Origin: an uncultured Opitutia bacterium
Lineage (GTDB): Bacteria; Verrucomicrobiota; Verrucomicrobiia; Opitutales; UBA953
Assembly: GCA_903855995.1 (NCBI GenBank)
Contig: CAIOAN010000010.1
Location: 1 to 64,000, forward strand
Length of the DNA stretch: 64,000 nucleotides
Reading direction: 5' to 3'
In this document: in pieces, positions 37,199 through 43,613 of the stretch
Position numbering within the stretch: the stretch's first letter is position 1
How the letters are laid out: every line of letters begins with the position of its first letter
Translations under genes and position numbers: made by a program
Notes under the pieces: model-generated
Database searches by the model: none
Told to the model about the DNA's origin: nothing
What the model saw: only the letters and a program-made list of their open reading frames with translations

Positions 37199-37354
37199 CG
37201 GGGATGTTTCCTAAAAGACACGGGGGCGTCTTAAAGCAATTGGGGGTTCGCCCTATAGTGGGGGATAGACCCTAACTGACAACAAACTTCCCAGAAGAAC
37301 TGTCGAAAAACGGCCTTTATGGCCTTTATTTAAATGCGAACTTACTCACATTTA

Positions 37355-37370
37355 ATGACCATACAGTCAT
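37355..37370. promoter_or_regulatory. Operator-like palindrome ATGAC-N6-GTCAT
   Basis: A perfect 5-bp inverted repeat with a 6-base spacer (ATGACCATACAGTCAT) overlaps the candidate -10 element. Its placement suits a repressor site, but no regulator gene is adjacent and the motif was not matched to a known regulator. Confidence 0.35.
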
Positions 37371-37397
37371 ATAAATAGCCTAAACGAAATATATCAA
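37368..37397 (-). promoter_or_regulatory. Candidate sigma70-type promoter for the giant gene
   Basis: On the minus strand a TTGATA box (37392-37397) is followed after 18 bases by TATATG (37368-37373). These match 5/6 and 4/6 of the -35 and -10 consensus. It sits in the AT-rich island and would give a leader of about 160 nt. Other pairings in the same AT-rich DNA are possible, so the exact site is uncertain. Confidence 0.3.
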
Positions 37398-37477
37398 TCA
37401 ATAGAATCGCAAATTAGTTGTTTTTGACACATTTTTGAAAAATCACCCCCTTCCCGCCCTTGGGCCTGTTGAAAAAT

Positions 37478-37492
37478 TTACCCGGGCCGGGA
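37478..37492 (-). terminator. Weak possible terminator after the SGNH gene
   Basis: Just past the SGNH stop, on the minus strand, the GC-rich inverted repeat CCCGGCCCGGG (37481-37491) is followed by TAAATTTTT. The loop is very short and the T run is broken, so this is a weak call. It could separate the SGNH/glycosidase transcript from the giant gene. Confidence 0.3.
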
Positions 37493-37498
37493 ACAAAC

Positions 37499-38179
37499 TC
37501 ACTTAGCCGGCTTGGGCATCAACCAGGGCCGCAACGCTACAAACCACCGGGTAGCAATTTTCTCCGCGCCGCTGGCCGTGGGATGAACCTTGTCGATGAT
37601 GGTATCTTTCTGCGGATCGAAGCCCGTATACTGATCGACGATCATCACCGGCTGATCAGGGCGATGCAGTTCACGGGCGAGTAACACCAACGCCTGATTG
37701 AGTTCAGGAATATAGGCATACTTGGGCAGCTTGCCGCTGGGAATCACCTGAGCGAGGAGGATGACCATGTGGGGATTATTTTTCCGGCCGGACTCAATCA
37801 TGGAACGCGTCGCGGCGACGATCCCGGGCACGGGCTTCTCCTCGGCGGAATGATTGTGACCCGCGTGGATGAGCAGGATGTCCGCGGAATGCTGCTTGAG
37901 TTTCGCGGGCAGCATCTTCGCGAGATCCTCCGCGGTCTTGCCACCGTAGCCTTCATGCCAGAGTGGCCCGCCGGGTCCTTCCGATTGCTGCGAGCCGACG
38001 AATTCGAAGGGCAATCCCGCCGCCCTGAGTTTCTGCTCCAGCGGCAGGCGATACGTCACGAAAGTCTTCCCGCCCTGGGTGATGGAATCGCCGAGGGCCA
38101 TGATGCGCGGCGGCGTGGACTGCGCGGACGCGACGGCGGCGAGGCCGGCGAGAAGGATGGCGAGAAGTGTTGTTTTCAT
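37499..38179 (-). CDS. Secreted SGNH/GDSL hydrolase
   Basis: A 226-residue exported esterase/acetylhydrolase-type enzyme. Residues 1-19 are a signal peptide ending in ASA-Q. Block I is GDSIT (30-34, nucleophile S32), a GG pair at 79-80 matches block II, block III reads HAGHNH (105-110, with N109), and block V is DKVH (D196, H199). All SGNH catalytic positions are present. The start codon lies in a 4-base ATGA overlap with the upstream glycosidase-like gene, so the two are surely co-transcribed. Deacetylation of a polysaccharide, working with the neighbouring propeller protein, is a plausible role. The substrate is not visible from sequence. Confidence 0.9.
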   Translation of the reverse strand: MKTTLLAILLAGLAAVASAQSTPPRIMALGDSITQGGKTFVTYRLPLEQKLRAAGLPFEFVGSQQSEGPGGPLWHEGYGGKTAEDLAKMLPAKLKQHSADILLIHAGHNHSAEEKPVPGIVAATRSMIESGRKNNPHMVILLAQVIPSGKLPKYAYIPELNQALVLLARELHRPDQPVMIVDQYTGFDPQKDTIIDKVHPTASGAEKIATRWFVALRPWLMPKPAK

Positions 38180-39246
38180 TGATCGGAAAGAGGTATCTGC
38201 ACGTTGCGAGACTCCTTGGTCTGGCTGTAACCATCGGCGGCGCCGAAGAGCGCGACGGGTTCCTCGCCACGGAACAAAAGCGCGGGTCGTTCGATGCGGA
38301 AACCGCTGTCATGCCCGTCCGCCCAGCGGAAAGTCGCGCCCACGACCTTCGGTCTTTCCGCCGCCTGCCAATGCAGGCCGTCGGCGGATTCAAAAAGCGC
38401 GATGCCGCCAGCGGCGCCGCTGAAATCTCCGACGACGTCCCGAGCCACGGCGAAGTAGCGGCCCTGTTTGGCCCCGAACCAAACATACGGATCTTCGGCG
38501 AGCATCCAATGCTTCGCGGCGCCCGGCTTGTCGGATTCGAAAATTTTACCAGGCGTCTTCACATAGACATCCTCGGGGGATTTCGCGAGCGCCGCCCCGT
38601 AACGCACCTTGCCGCCCATGAGTTTTCCGGGGACGATTTCCACGGCCTTGTAGATGAGCAGCACGGAACCATCGGGGCGCAGACAAGCCGCCGGGTTCGT
38701 GGTGCAGAGAGAATCAAAAGCGGCCGGATCGGGGCTGACGTCGATGATGGGATGATCGAGCCGCTTCCAGGGGCCTTCGGGCTTCTCGGCGACCGCCAGG
38801 CCCACGCGCTGATGGTTGCGGTGGGTCGCGTAGACCCCGTCGCCGACATTACCATTGTAGTAGAGGTAGAACTTACCGTTAGCCCTGAAAACATTGGGAT
38901 TATGCGTCACCGAGCCATCCCAGAAACCCGGGCCGCGGGCTGGCAGGGCCACGTTCACCGGGCGAAAGGGCCGGCCCCAGGCCTCGGCCACGGCGTAGCA
39001 GATTTCGGAGTGAATCGCCCAGGCAGGCGCAAACCCATGCTTCGACTCCCAGCGGGAATAAAACAGATGCACGCGACCGTCTTCGGTCATCACCGGCGCC
39101 CCGCACCAGACATGGTAACCAGGCTGCGCGAAACTCGCCTCCAGGGGCACCGGCCGCACCCGGGCGCCGAGATCGAGCGGTTCGGCGGGGGAGGCGGAAG
39201 CGAAAGAGGCGAGCCAAAGGACGGTGAATACAACGGTCGATTTCAT
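38176..39246 (-). CDS. Secreted five-bladed beta-propeller protein, glycoside hydrolase GH43/GH117-like
   Basis: 356 residues with a signal peptide (1-18). The body has the repeated features of the GH43/GH62/GH117 superfamily: GAPVMTEDGRVHLFYSRW (49-66), a WDGSVTHNPNVF block (109-120), GKFYLYYNGN (124-133), RPDGSVLLIYK (190-200) and AEDPYVWFG (about residue 258). These blades carry D, E and H residues of the kind used for catalysis in arabinanase-like propellers. I cannot assign the catalytic triad or the substrate. It overlaps the following SGNH gene by 4 bases. The ATG has no SD and is preceded by a degenerate 12-mer repeat tract. Confidence 0.8.
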   Translation of the reverse strand: MKSTVVFTVLWLASFASASPAEPLDLGARVRPVPLEASFAQPGYHVWCGAPVMTEDGRVHLFYSRWESKHGFAPAWAIHSEICYAVAEAWGRPFRPVNVALPARGPGFWDGSVTHNPNVFRANGKFYLYYNGNVGDGVYATHRNHQRVGLAVAEKPEGPWKRLDHPIIDVSPDPAAFDSLCTTNPAACLRPDGSVLLIYKAVEIVPGKLMGGKVRYGAALAKSPEDVYVKTPGKIFESDKPGAAKHWMLAEDPYVWFGAKQGRYFAVARDVVGDFSGAAGGIALFESADGLHWQAAERPKVVGATFRWADGHDSGFRIERPALLFRGEEPVALFGAADGYSQTKESRNVQIPLSDQ

Positions 39247-39308
39247 TGCAGGGAAATTGAGCTCCGCATCGATGGCTGGATTGAGGACTGCATCGAGCCC
39301 TGAATCGA
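39247..39308 (-). repeat. Degenerate 12-mer tandem repeat upstream of the glycosidase-like gene
   Basis: On the minus strand the leader reads as consecutive 12-base units: ATTCAGGGCTCG, ATGCAGTCCTCA, ATCCAGCCATCG, ATGCGGAGCTCA, then ATTTCCCTGCA and the ATG. They fit the consensus ATTCAGYCCTCN seen in other gaps of this window. No Shine-Dalgarno sequence is present. Confidence 0.65.
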
Positions 39309-39549
39309 TAAGAAAACCCAGGCCTCATCCGTCTCCAGGGTAGGTAAGGCTATCCTCAGCCGTCCGTTCGCCGAGAGACGTGCGCACCCCCAGGTGAAGA
39401 CGTTAGAAGCACAGAGGGCTGAATCGGTGGGAAAAACAGAGAGGGGTTTCAGGTGGCAGCCCCGGGTGGCAGGTGCCGGGGCTTTTCAACTCAGACCTCT
39501 GCTATCTGTCATCTGTCATCCACACTCGACTCAGCCATCACCCCTACCC
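39309..39549. other. Intergenic mosaic between glycosidase and permease genes
   Basis: No gene is seen. The stretch holds a GGTGGCAG...GGTGGCAGGTGCC repeat (39451-39480). It also has a plus-strand run of 12-mer-like units (ACTCAGACCTCT, then repeated CTGTCAT, then GACTCAGCCATC, at 39485-39549) that ends flush with the stop codon of the permease gene. A minus-sense ATTCAGCCCTC unit lies near 39415. Confidence 0.6.
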
Positions 39550-40887
39550 CTATCGAATAAACTTCAACACCTGCTCGGCGAGCATCGCCATGCCCAGGCC
39601 GGAGATACCGATAAGGGTCTCGGTGATCGTCCACGTGCGCAGCGTCTGGCCCACGGTGAGACCGAGACACTCCTTCACCATCCAGAAACCGCTGTCATTG
39701 AGATGCGAGAGGAAGAGCGAACCGCAACCGATGGAAATGACCATCAGTTCGGGGCTCGTGCCTGGATGGGCGGCGAGCACGGGAGCAATGAAGCCCGAGG
39801 CGACGGTGATGGCGACGGTGGCGGAGCCGGTGGCGACGCGGATGAAGGCCGAGACCAGCCAGCCGTAAAGCAAGAGCGGTAGCCCCGCGCTCGCGGCCAA
39901 GGCGGCGAGCTGCTGGTCGACGCCCGCGGTGCGCATCACCAGGGCAAAACCGCCACCGGCCCCGACGAGAATGAGCGTCATGCCGATTCCCGAGACGCTC
40001 TGCTCGGAGAATTTCAGGAGTTCGCCGGCCGAACGACCGCAGCGCTTCCCAAAGGCCCACAACGCGAAAAGCACCGATAAAAGCAGGGCGATCACGGGGT
40101 TGCCGACGAAGATCGCCACCCTGCCCCAGGCGGCTTCCTTGGCGTGCAGGAGTTCGACCAAGGTGCCCGTGAGCAGCAATAAGACGGGCAAGAGCACCGT
40201 GAAAATCGTCAGGCCGAAGGTCGGCAAGGTCTGCCCGGCCGAAACCGACGGTGTGAATTCCGGCGTGGCGACATCGACGCGCTTGACGGCCAGTTTCGCG
40301 AAGAACGGACCGGCGATCGCGGCGACCGGGATACCGAGCACAAGGGCCCAGAGGATTACCTTACCCATGTTGGCATGCAGCGCATCGATCGCGATGACGG
40401 GGCCGGGGTGCGGCGGCATCAGCCCGTGCATGACGGAGAGAAACGAGAGCAGCGGCAGGACGAGGCGGAGAAACGGCTGGCCGGTTTCCTTGGCGAGCGT
40501 GATGACGATCGGCAGGATGAGCAGCAGCCCGACCGCAAACCACGTCGTCATACCCACGCAGAGGGCGAGCAGGATGATGCAAAGGCCGATGCGCGAGGGG
40601 CCGAGAGTGCGGATGAACTGCTTGGCCAGGACGCCGGCGCCGCCGGATTCGGCCAGGAGTTTCCCAAAAATCACGCCGAGCACGATGATCGAACCCGTGC
40701 TGGCCAAGGTGTTTCCGAAGCCGGTCTGAAAGGCCTTCAAGACGTCAGCCATCGTGAGCACGCCGGTGCCGGCAGCCACCATCGCCCCCAGAGCCAACGA
40801 GCTGATCAGCAGCGCAATGAACGGGTTGAGCTTCAGCCAGGTCACCAACAGGACCAGGACGGCGATGGCGAGCAGGGCGAAGATCAT
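39550..40887 (-). CDS. GntP-family gluconate/idonate:H+ symporter
   Basis: 445 residues with a dozen or more hydrophobic segments, the normal size for this family (E. coli GntP/IdnT about 440). The signature HGLMPPHPGP lies at residues 154-163. NPFIALL near the start and a Gly-rich VGAGGGFA-type segment in the second half are also family features. It imports sugar acids such as gluconate or L-idonate across the inner membrane by proton symport. It is the third gene of a tight minus-strand cassette, 9 bases after the SDR gene, and supplies substrate to the two dehydrogenases. No Shine-Dalgarno sequence is seen before its ATG. Confidence 0.93.
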   Translation of the reverse strand: MIFALLAIAVLVLLVTWLKLNPFIALLISSLALGAMVAAGTGVLTMADVLKAFQTGFGNTLASTGSIIVLGVIFGKLLAESGGAGVLAKQFIRTLGPSRIGLCIILLALCVGMTTWFAVGLLLILPIVITLAKETGQPFLRLVLPLLSFLSVMHGLMPPHPGPVIAIDALHANMGKVILWALVLGIPVAAIAGPFFAKLAVKRVDVATPEFTPSVSAGQTLPTFGLTIFTVLLPVLLLLTGTLVELLHAKEAAWGRVAIFVGNPVIALLLSVLFALWAFGKRCGRSAGELLKFSEQSVSGIGMTLILVGAGGGFALVMRTAGVDQQLAALAASAGLPLLLYGWLVSAFIRVATGSATVAITVASGFIAPVLAAHPGTSPELMVISIGCGSLFLSHLNDSGFWMVKECLGLTVGQTLRTWTITETLIGISGLGMAMLAEQVLKFIR

Positions 40888-40896
40888 GGCGGAGAA

Positions 40897-41688
40897 TTAG
40901 GGCTTCGGTGGGGCGACCGTCGCACGAGTAGCACCCGTGCTGATGCCCCCGTCAACCAACAAGGTCTGGCCGGTCACGTAGCGGCTCTCTTCCGAAGCCA
41001 AAAAGACCACCGGGCCGGCGAGGTCATCCGGTGCCCCAGGGCGCTTCAAAGGAATGCGATCGCAAAGGTATTCAACCCACTCGCGGTTCTCATAAAGCAC
41101 GGCGTTCTGCGCGGTCTTGAACCAACCAGGAGCCAGGCAATTGACGGTGACGCCGTGGCGGCCCCAGTCATCGGCAAGACTCATGGTGAGCTGTTTCACG
41201 CCGCCGCGGCTGGCGCCATAGGGTGCAAGACCGGCGTATCCTGCGACGCAGGTGACGGAGCCGATATTGACGATGCGACCGTAGCCGCGGCCGATCATGC
41301 CGGGCGCGACGGCCTGCGACGTGAAGAACGTACCGCGGAGATTCGTGTCGAGGACCATGTTCCAATCCTCCCAAGTGACCTCCAGCGCGGGCTTGCGGGC
41401 GTTGCAACCGGCGTTGTTGACCAAGATATCGATGCGCCCCATCTGCTTCTCCACCGAAGCGACCGCGGCCTTGATGCTGTCGTGGTCGCGGACATCGAGA
41501 TCAACGCCGCACGTGCGGCGACCGAGCGCCTCGATCTCCTTGCGAAACGGGGCGAGTTTGGAAGCATCGCGGCTCGACATCGCGATGTCGGCGCCGGCCT
41601 GCGCAAGCGCGCGGGCGAAATATTGACCGAGGCCGCGGCTGGTGCCGGTGATGAAGGCGACCTTGCCAGTGAGATCGAAGAATGCCAT
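40897..41688 (-). CDS. SDR-family oxidoreductase, gluconate 5-dehydrogenase (IdnO)-like, with Arg at the catalytic Lys position
   Basis: 263 residues, the usual classical SDR size. It has a TGTSRGLG cofactor loop (14-21), DLDVRD (about 63-68), NNAG (91-94), catalytic S144 and Y157. The YxxxK motif reads YGASR, so residue 161 is Arg (codon CGC), not the Lys that lowers the Tyr pKa in this family. PG near 187-188 and the C-terminal DGG are intact. By context it would interconvert 5-ketogluconate and gluconate. The gene lies 12 bases after the zinc dehydrogenase gene and 9 bases before the permease gene. The substitution makes the specific activity uncertain, although the overall fold is clear. 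Confidence 0.88.
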   Translation of the reverse strand: MAFFDLTGKVAFITGTSRGLGQYFARALAQAGADIAMSSRDASKLAPFRKEIEALGRRTCGVDLDVRDHDSIKAAVASVEKQMGRIDILVNNAGCNARKPALEVTWEDWNMVLDTNLRGTFFTSQAVAPGMIGRGYGRIVNIGSVTCVAGYAGLAPYGASRGGVKQLTMSLADDWGRHGVTVNCLAPGWFKTAQNAVLYENREWVEYLCDRIPLKRPGAPDDLAGPVVFLASEESRYVTGQTLLVDGGISTGATRATVAPPKP

Positions 41689-41700
41689 GGATGCCAGGAA

Positions 41701-42741
41701 TTAGACCTTCGGGGCGAGGATGACCTTCATCACGCCGGGGGCGCCGGCGTAGAGTTTCGCAAACCAGTCGGCGCCCTGCTCGAGGGGCGCGACGGCGGAG
41801 ATGATTTTGTCGACCTTGATCTGCTTCGTCGCGAGTAACTCGATGCAGCGCGGGATTTCGCCGGCCGAGGCACACGAGCCTTGCAGGCGGAGCTGGCGGG
41901 TGACGACAACCTGCAAGGGGAGTTCGGTCTTCGGTGAGAGATTGCCAACCAACGTGACGGTGCCGCCTTTGCGCACGGCGTTGATCGCGGAAAGGACCGT
42001 AGCGTTGAGGCCGACGCATTCGAAAGCGGCATCGGCACCCTGCCCCAGCGTGAGCGATTTCACATACTCCGTGAGGTCGCCGCCGGTCTTGGGATTGAAG
42101 CTGTGCGTGGCGCCGAGTTCTTTGGCGAGCGCGAGGCGAGAGTCCTCAGTGTCGACCGCGATGACCTGCGCGAAGCCGGCGATCCTGGCCGCCTGGAGCG
42201 TGAGCAGACCAATCATGCCTGTGCCCACGACGATGGCGGTGTCGCCCGGCGCGACGGGGGTCAGGCGGACGGCGTGCACGCCGACGGAGACAGCCTCGAT
42301 CATCGCGGCTTCGGCAAAACCAAGTTCGGCGGGAAGTTTATGAAGAATGCGGGCGGGGACGGTGACGAATTCGGCGAACGCGCCGTGGCGGCGATAGTCG
42401 CCGCAGGACACGCCGAGCACCTGGCGATTATCGCAGAGGTTCACGTCGCCGCGCTTACAATGCACGCAAGCGCCGCAGAAAACCGTGGAGTCGAAAGTCA
42501 CGCGATCACCGGCGACGAAGCCCTTCACCTGGGCGCCGACGCCCGTGATGACGCCCGCGGCCTCGTGGCCCATGACCAGAGGCGGGATGCGGCGGCCCGT
42601 GGAGCCGTCGAAACCGTGGATATCCGAACCGCAGATGCCGCAGGCGCGGACCTGAATCAGGACATCCTCCGGGCCGCAGACCGGATCGGCCACGTCGACG
42701 TAGGACATCTTCTTATATTCGGTAAGGAGGAGGGCTTTCAC
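41701..42741 (-). CDS. Zinc-dependent medium-chain dehydrogenase, L-idonate 5-dehydrogenase/sorbitol dehydrogenase-like
   Basis: 346 residues (E. coli IdnD has 343). The catalytic zinc site is C37 in CGICGSD (34-40) and H59-E60 in MGHEAAG. The structural zinc lobe has C89, C92, C95 and C103. The NAD(P) Rossmann loop is VGTGMIG (about 172-178). It oxidises a sugar alcohol or sugar acid at a secondary hydroxyl. Standing first in a cassette with an SDR and a GntP permease, it fits the L-idonate to 5-ketogluconate step. The start is GTG (42739-42741): its product MKALLLTEY aligns with the family N-terminus. Its leader is pyrimidine-rich without SD. Confidence 0.9.
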   Translation of the reverse strand: MKALLLTEYKKMSYVDVADPVCGPEDVLIQVRACGICGSDIHGFDGSTGRRIPPLVMGHEAAGVITGVGAQVKGFVAGDRVTFDSTVFCGACVHCKRGDVNLCDNRQVLGVSCGDYRRHGAFAEFVTVPARILHKLPAELGFAEAAMIEAVSVGVHAVRLTPVAPGDTAIVVGTGMIGLLTLQAARIAGFAQVIAVDTEDSRLALAKELGATHSFNPKTGGDLTEYVKSLTLGQGADAAFECVGLNATVLSAINAVRKGGTVTLVGNLSPKTELPLQVVVTRQLRLQGSCASAGEIPRCIELLATKQIKVDKIISAVAPLEQGADWFAKLYAGAPGVMKVILAPKV

Positions 42742-42840
42742 AGTGGATGAGGAAGAAGGGTTTTGGCGGAAGGGGCAAGACTAGGGAGGGTAGAATCAAT
42801 CTCGGAGGACTGAACGGAGGACAGCGTATAGGGCTGAATG
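42742..42840 (-). repeat. Degenerate 12-mer tract upstream of the dehydrogenase cassette
   Basis: On the minus strand the leader begins ATTCAGCCCTAT, ACGCTGTCCTCC, GTTCAGTCCTCC and continues pyrimidine-rich to the GTG start. No clear promoter boxes or SD are visible, so the cassette's promoter may lie within or beyond this tract. Confidence 0.55.
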
Positions 42841-42864
42841 GATAAGTCCCGCCACCCGGGGCAG

Positions 42865-42965
42865 TGCATCGGGTAGGGTTGAGCGCCCTCGCTCAACCGC
42901 GGCTGACCAAGGGTGGTCAGCCCTACCGGCTGGATCGAGGTAGGGTTGACCACCCTTGGTCAACC
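42865..42965. repeat. REP cluster left of the RAYT gene (class I, three hairpins)
   Basis: Three perfect 9-bp hairpins: GGTTGAGCG/CGCTCAACC (42877-42898), GGCTGACCA/TGGTCAGCC (42901-42922) and GGTTGACCA/TGGTCAACC (42944-42965). Each has a CCCT loop (AGGG when inverted). The first two form an inverted pair with outer ends GGTAGGG and CCCTACC, so each hairpin has a GTAG-type head on its 5' side, the architecture that RAYT transposases recognise. Bases 42865-42927 are repeated exactly at 43509-43571. Confidence 0.9.
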
Positions 42966-43020
42966 GTCGGAAACCACTAGGTATTATCTCAAATCGAAAT
43001 CAACATCCGGAAATGCCGTG

Positions 43021-43485
43021 ATGGCATCTATGCAAGAGCCCCCCAAACGAAAGCGTCTGCCGCACATGCTGCCCGCATGGGTTGACCGCTCAGACCCGCT
43101 CTTCGTAACAATTTGCTGCAAGCAACGTGGGCTTAACTCGCTCGCCTACCCAAATGTATTTCAGACAATCCACCAAACCCTTCGAATCTATGAAGAGGCA
43201 GGGAAACTGAAGTTGTTCAGCCTGACCGTCATGCCGGATCACATCCACATGATTGCCAGGTGGAATCATGCGATCGGATTGGGACAAACGATTAAGTCCT
43301 TCAAAGGCATCATCGCCAAACGGCATGATATCGATTGGCAGCAAGGATTCTTCGACCATCGGATACGTTCATCAGGCGAACTTCGCGCCAAGACGGCCTA
43401 TCTGCGAGCGAACCCGATAAGGGCTGGCTTTGTGAAAATAGAAGCCGATTGGCCCTTCGCTTGCCTTTGCGATGACAACGGCTGA
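43021..43485 (+). CDS. REP-associated tyrosine transposase (RAYT, Y1_Tnp/IS200-like)
   Basis: 154 residues. It has the HUH motif in MPDHIHMI (about 68-75), the RAYT start pattern PHMLPAWV..RSDPLFVT, and the C-terminal core FFDHRIRSS..KTAYLRANPIRAGFV, whose YLRANP Tyr is the likely catalytic residue. RAYTs cut single-stranded REP hairpins next to a GTAG head. I start at ATG 43021 because the longer frame begins at a GTG inside the left REP. The stop codon TGA (43483-43485) lies inside the first hairpin of the right REP cluster. The gene is slightly AT-richer than its neighbours. The arrangement REP-RAYT-REP is a REPtron. The reading frame is intact. Confidence 0.9.
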   Translation: MASMQEPPKRKRLPHMLPAWVDRSDPLFVTICCKQRGLNSLAYPNVFQTIHQTLRIYEEAGKLKLFSLTVMPDHIHMIARWNHAIGLGQTIKSFKGIIAKRHDIDWQQGFFDHRIRSSGELRAKTAYLRANPIRAGFVKIEADWPFACLCDDNG

Positions 43486-43571
43486 CCGAGGCGGTCAGCC
43501 CTACCAGCTGCATCGGGTAGGGTTGAGCGCCCTCGCTCAACCGCGGCTGACCAAGGGTGGTCAGCCCTACC
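43480..43571. repeat. REP cluster right of the RAYT gene (class I, three hairpins)
   Basis: Hairpins GGCTGACCG/CGGTCAGCC (43480-43500, loop AGG), GGTTGAGCG/CGCTCAACC (43521-43542, loop CCCT) and GGCTGACCA/TGGTCAGCC (43545-43566, loop AGGG). Each is bordered by CTACC or GGTAGGG. The last two repeat the left cluster base for base over 63 nt. Confidence 0.9.
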
Positions 43572-43613
43572 CTTTGGTTTGCCTCCTCCTAATCAACCCC
43601 TACCCATCTCCCC

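Larger units (their letters stand above)
37199..37498 (-). promoter_or_regulatory. Leader and regulatory region of the giant gene
   Basis: This 300-base gap is GC-rich near both genes but has an AT-rich island at about 37300-37440. Next to the giant start lies a short hairpin (AAGAC/GTCTT arms, about 37216-37234) and the AGGAAA ribosome-site candidate. The island has a direct repeat GGCCTTTAT (about 37313 and 37321), a near-inverted repeat of ATTTAAATG and CATTTAAT (about 37329-37356) and an operator-like palindrome. No open frame of note is present. Confidence 0.6.

Noticed and set aside
5020-36090. Prophage tail genes, suggested by phage-like modules
   Set aside because: The modules sit within one signal-peptide/PEP-CTERM protein; no terminase, capsid, integrase or lysis genes are present.
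42913-43020. Longer N-terminus for the RAYT starting at GTG 42913
   Set aside because: The start would lie inside the left REP hairpin and the added residues are translated repeat, unlike RAYT N-termini. ATG 43021 fits better.
42865-43571. CRISPR array
   Set aside because: The repeats are hairpins of unequal spacing in inverted pairs, with a transposase between them; no regular repeat-spacer pattern or cas gene.
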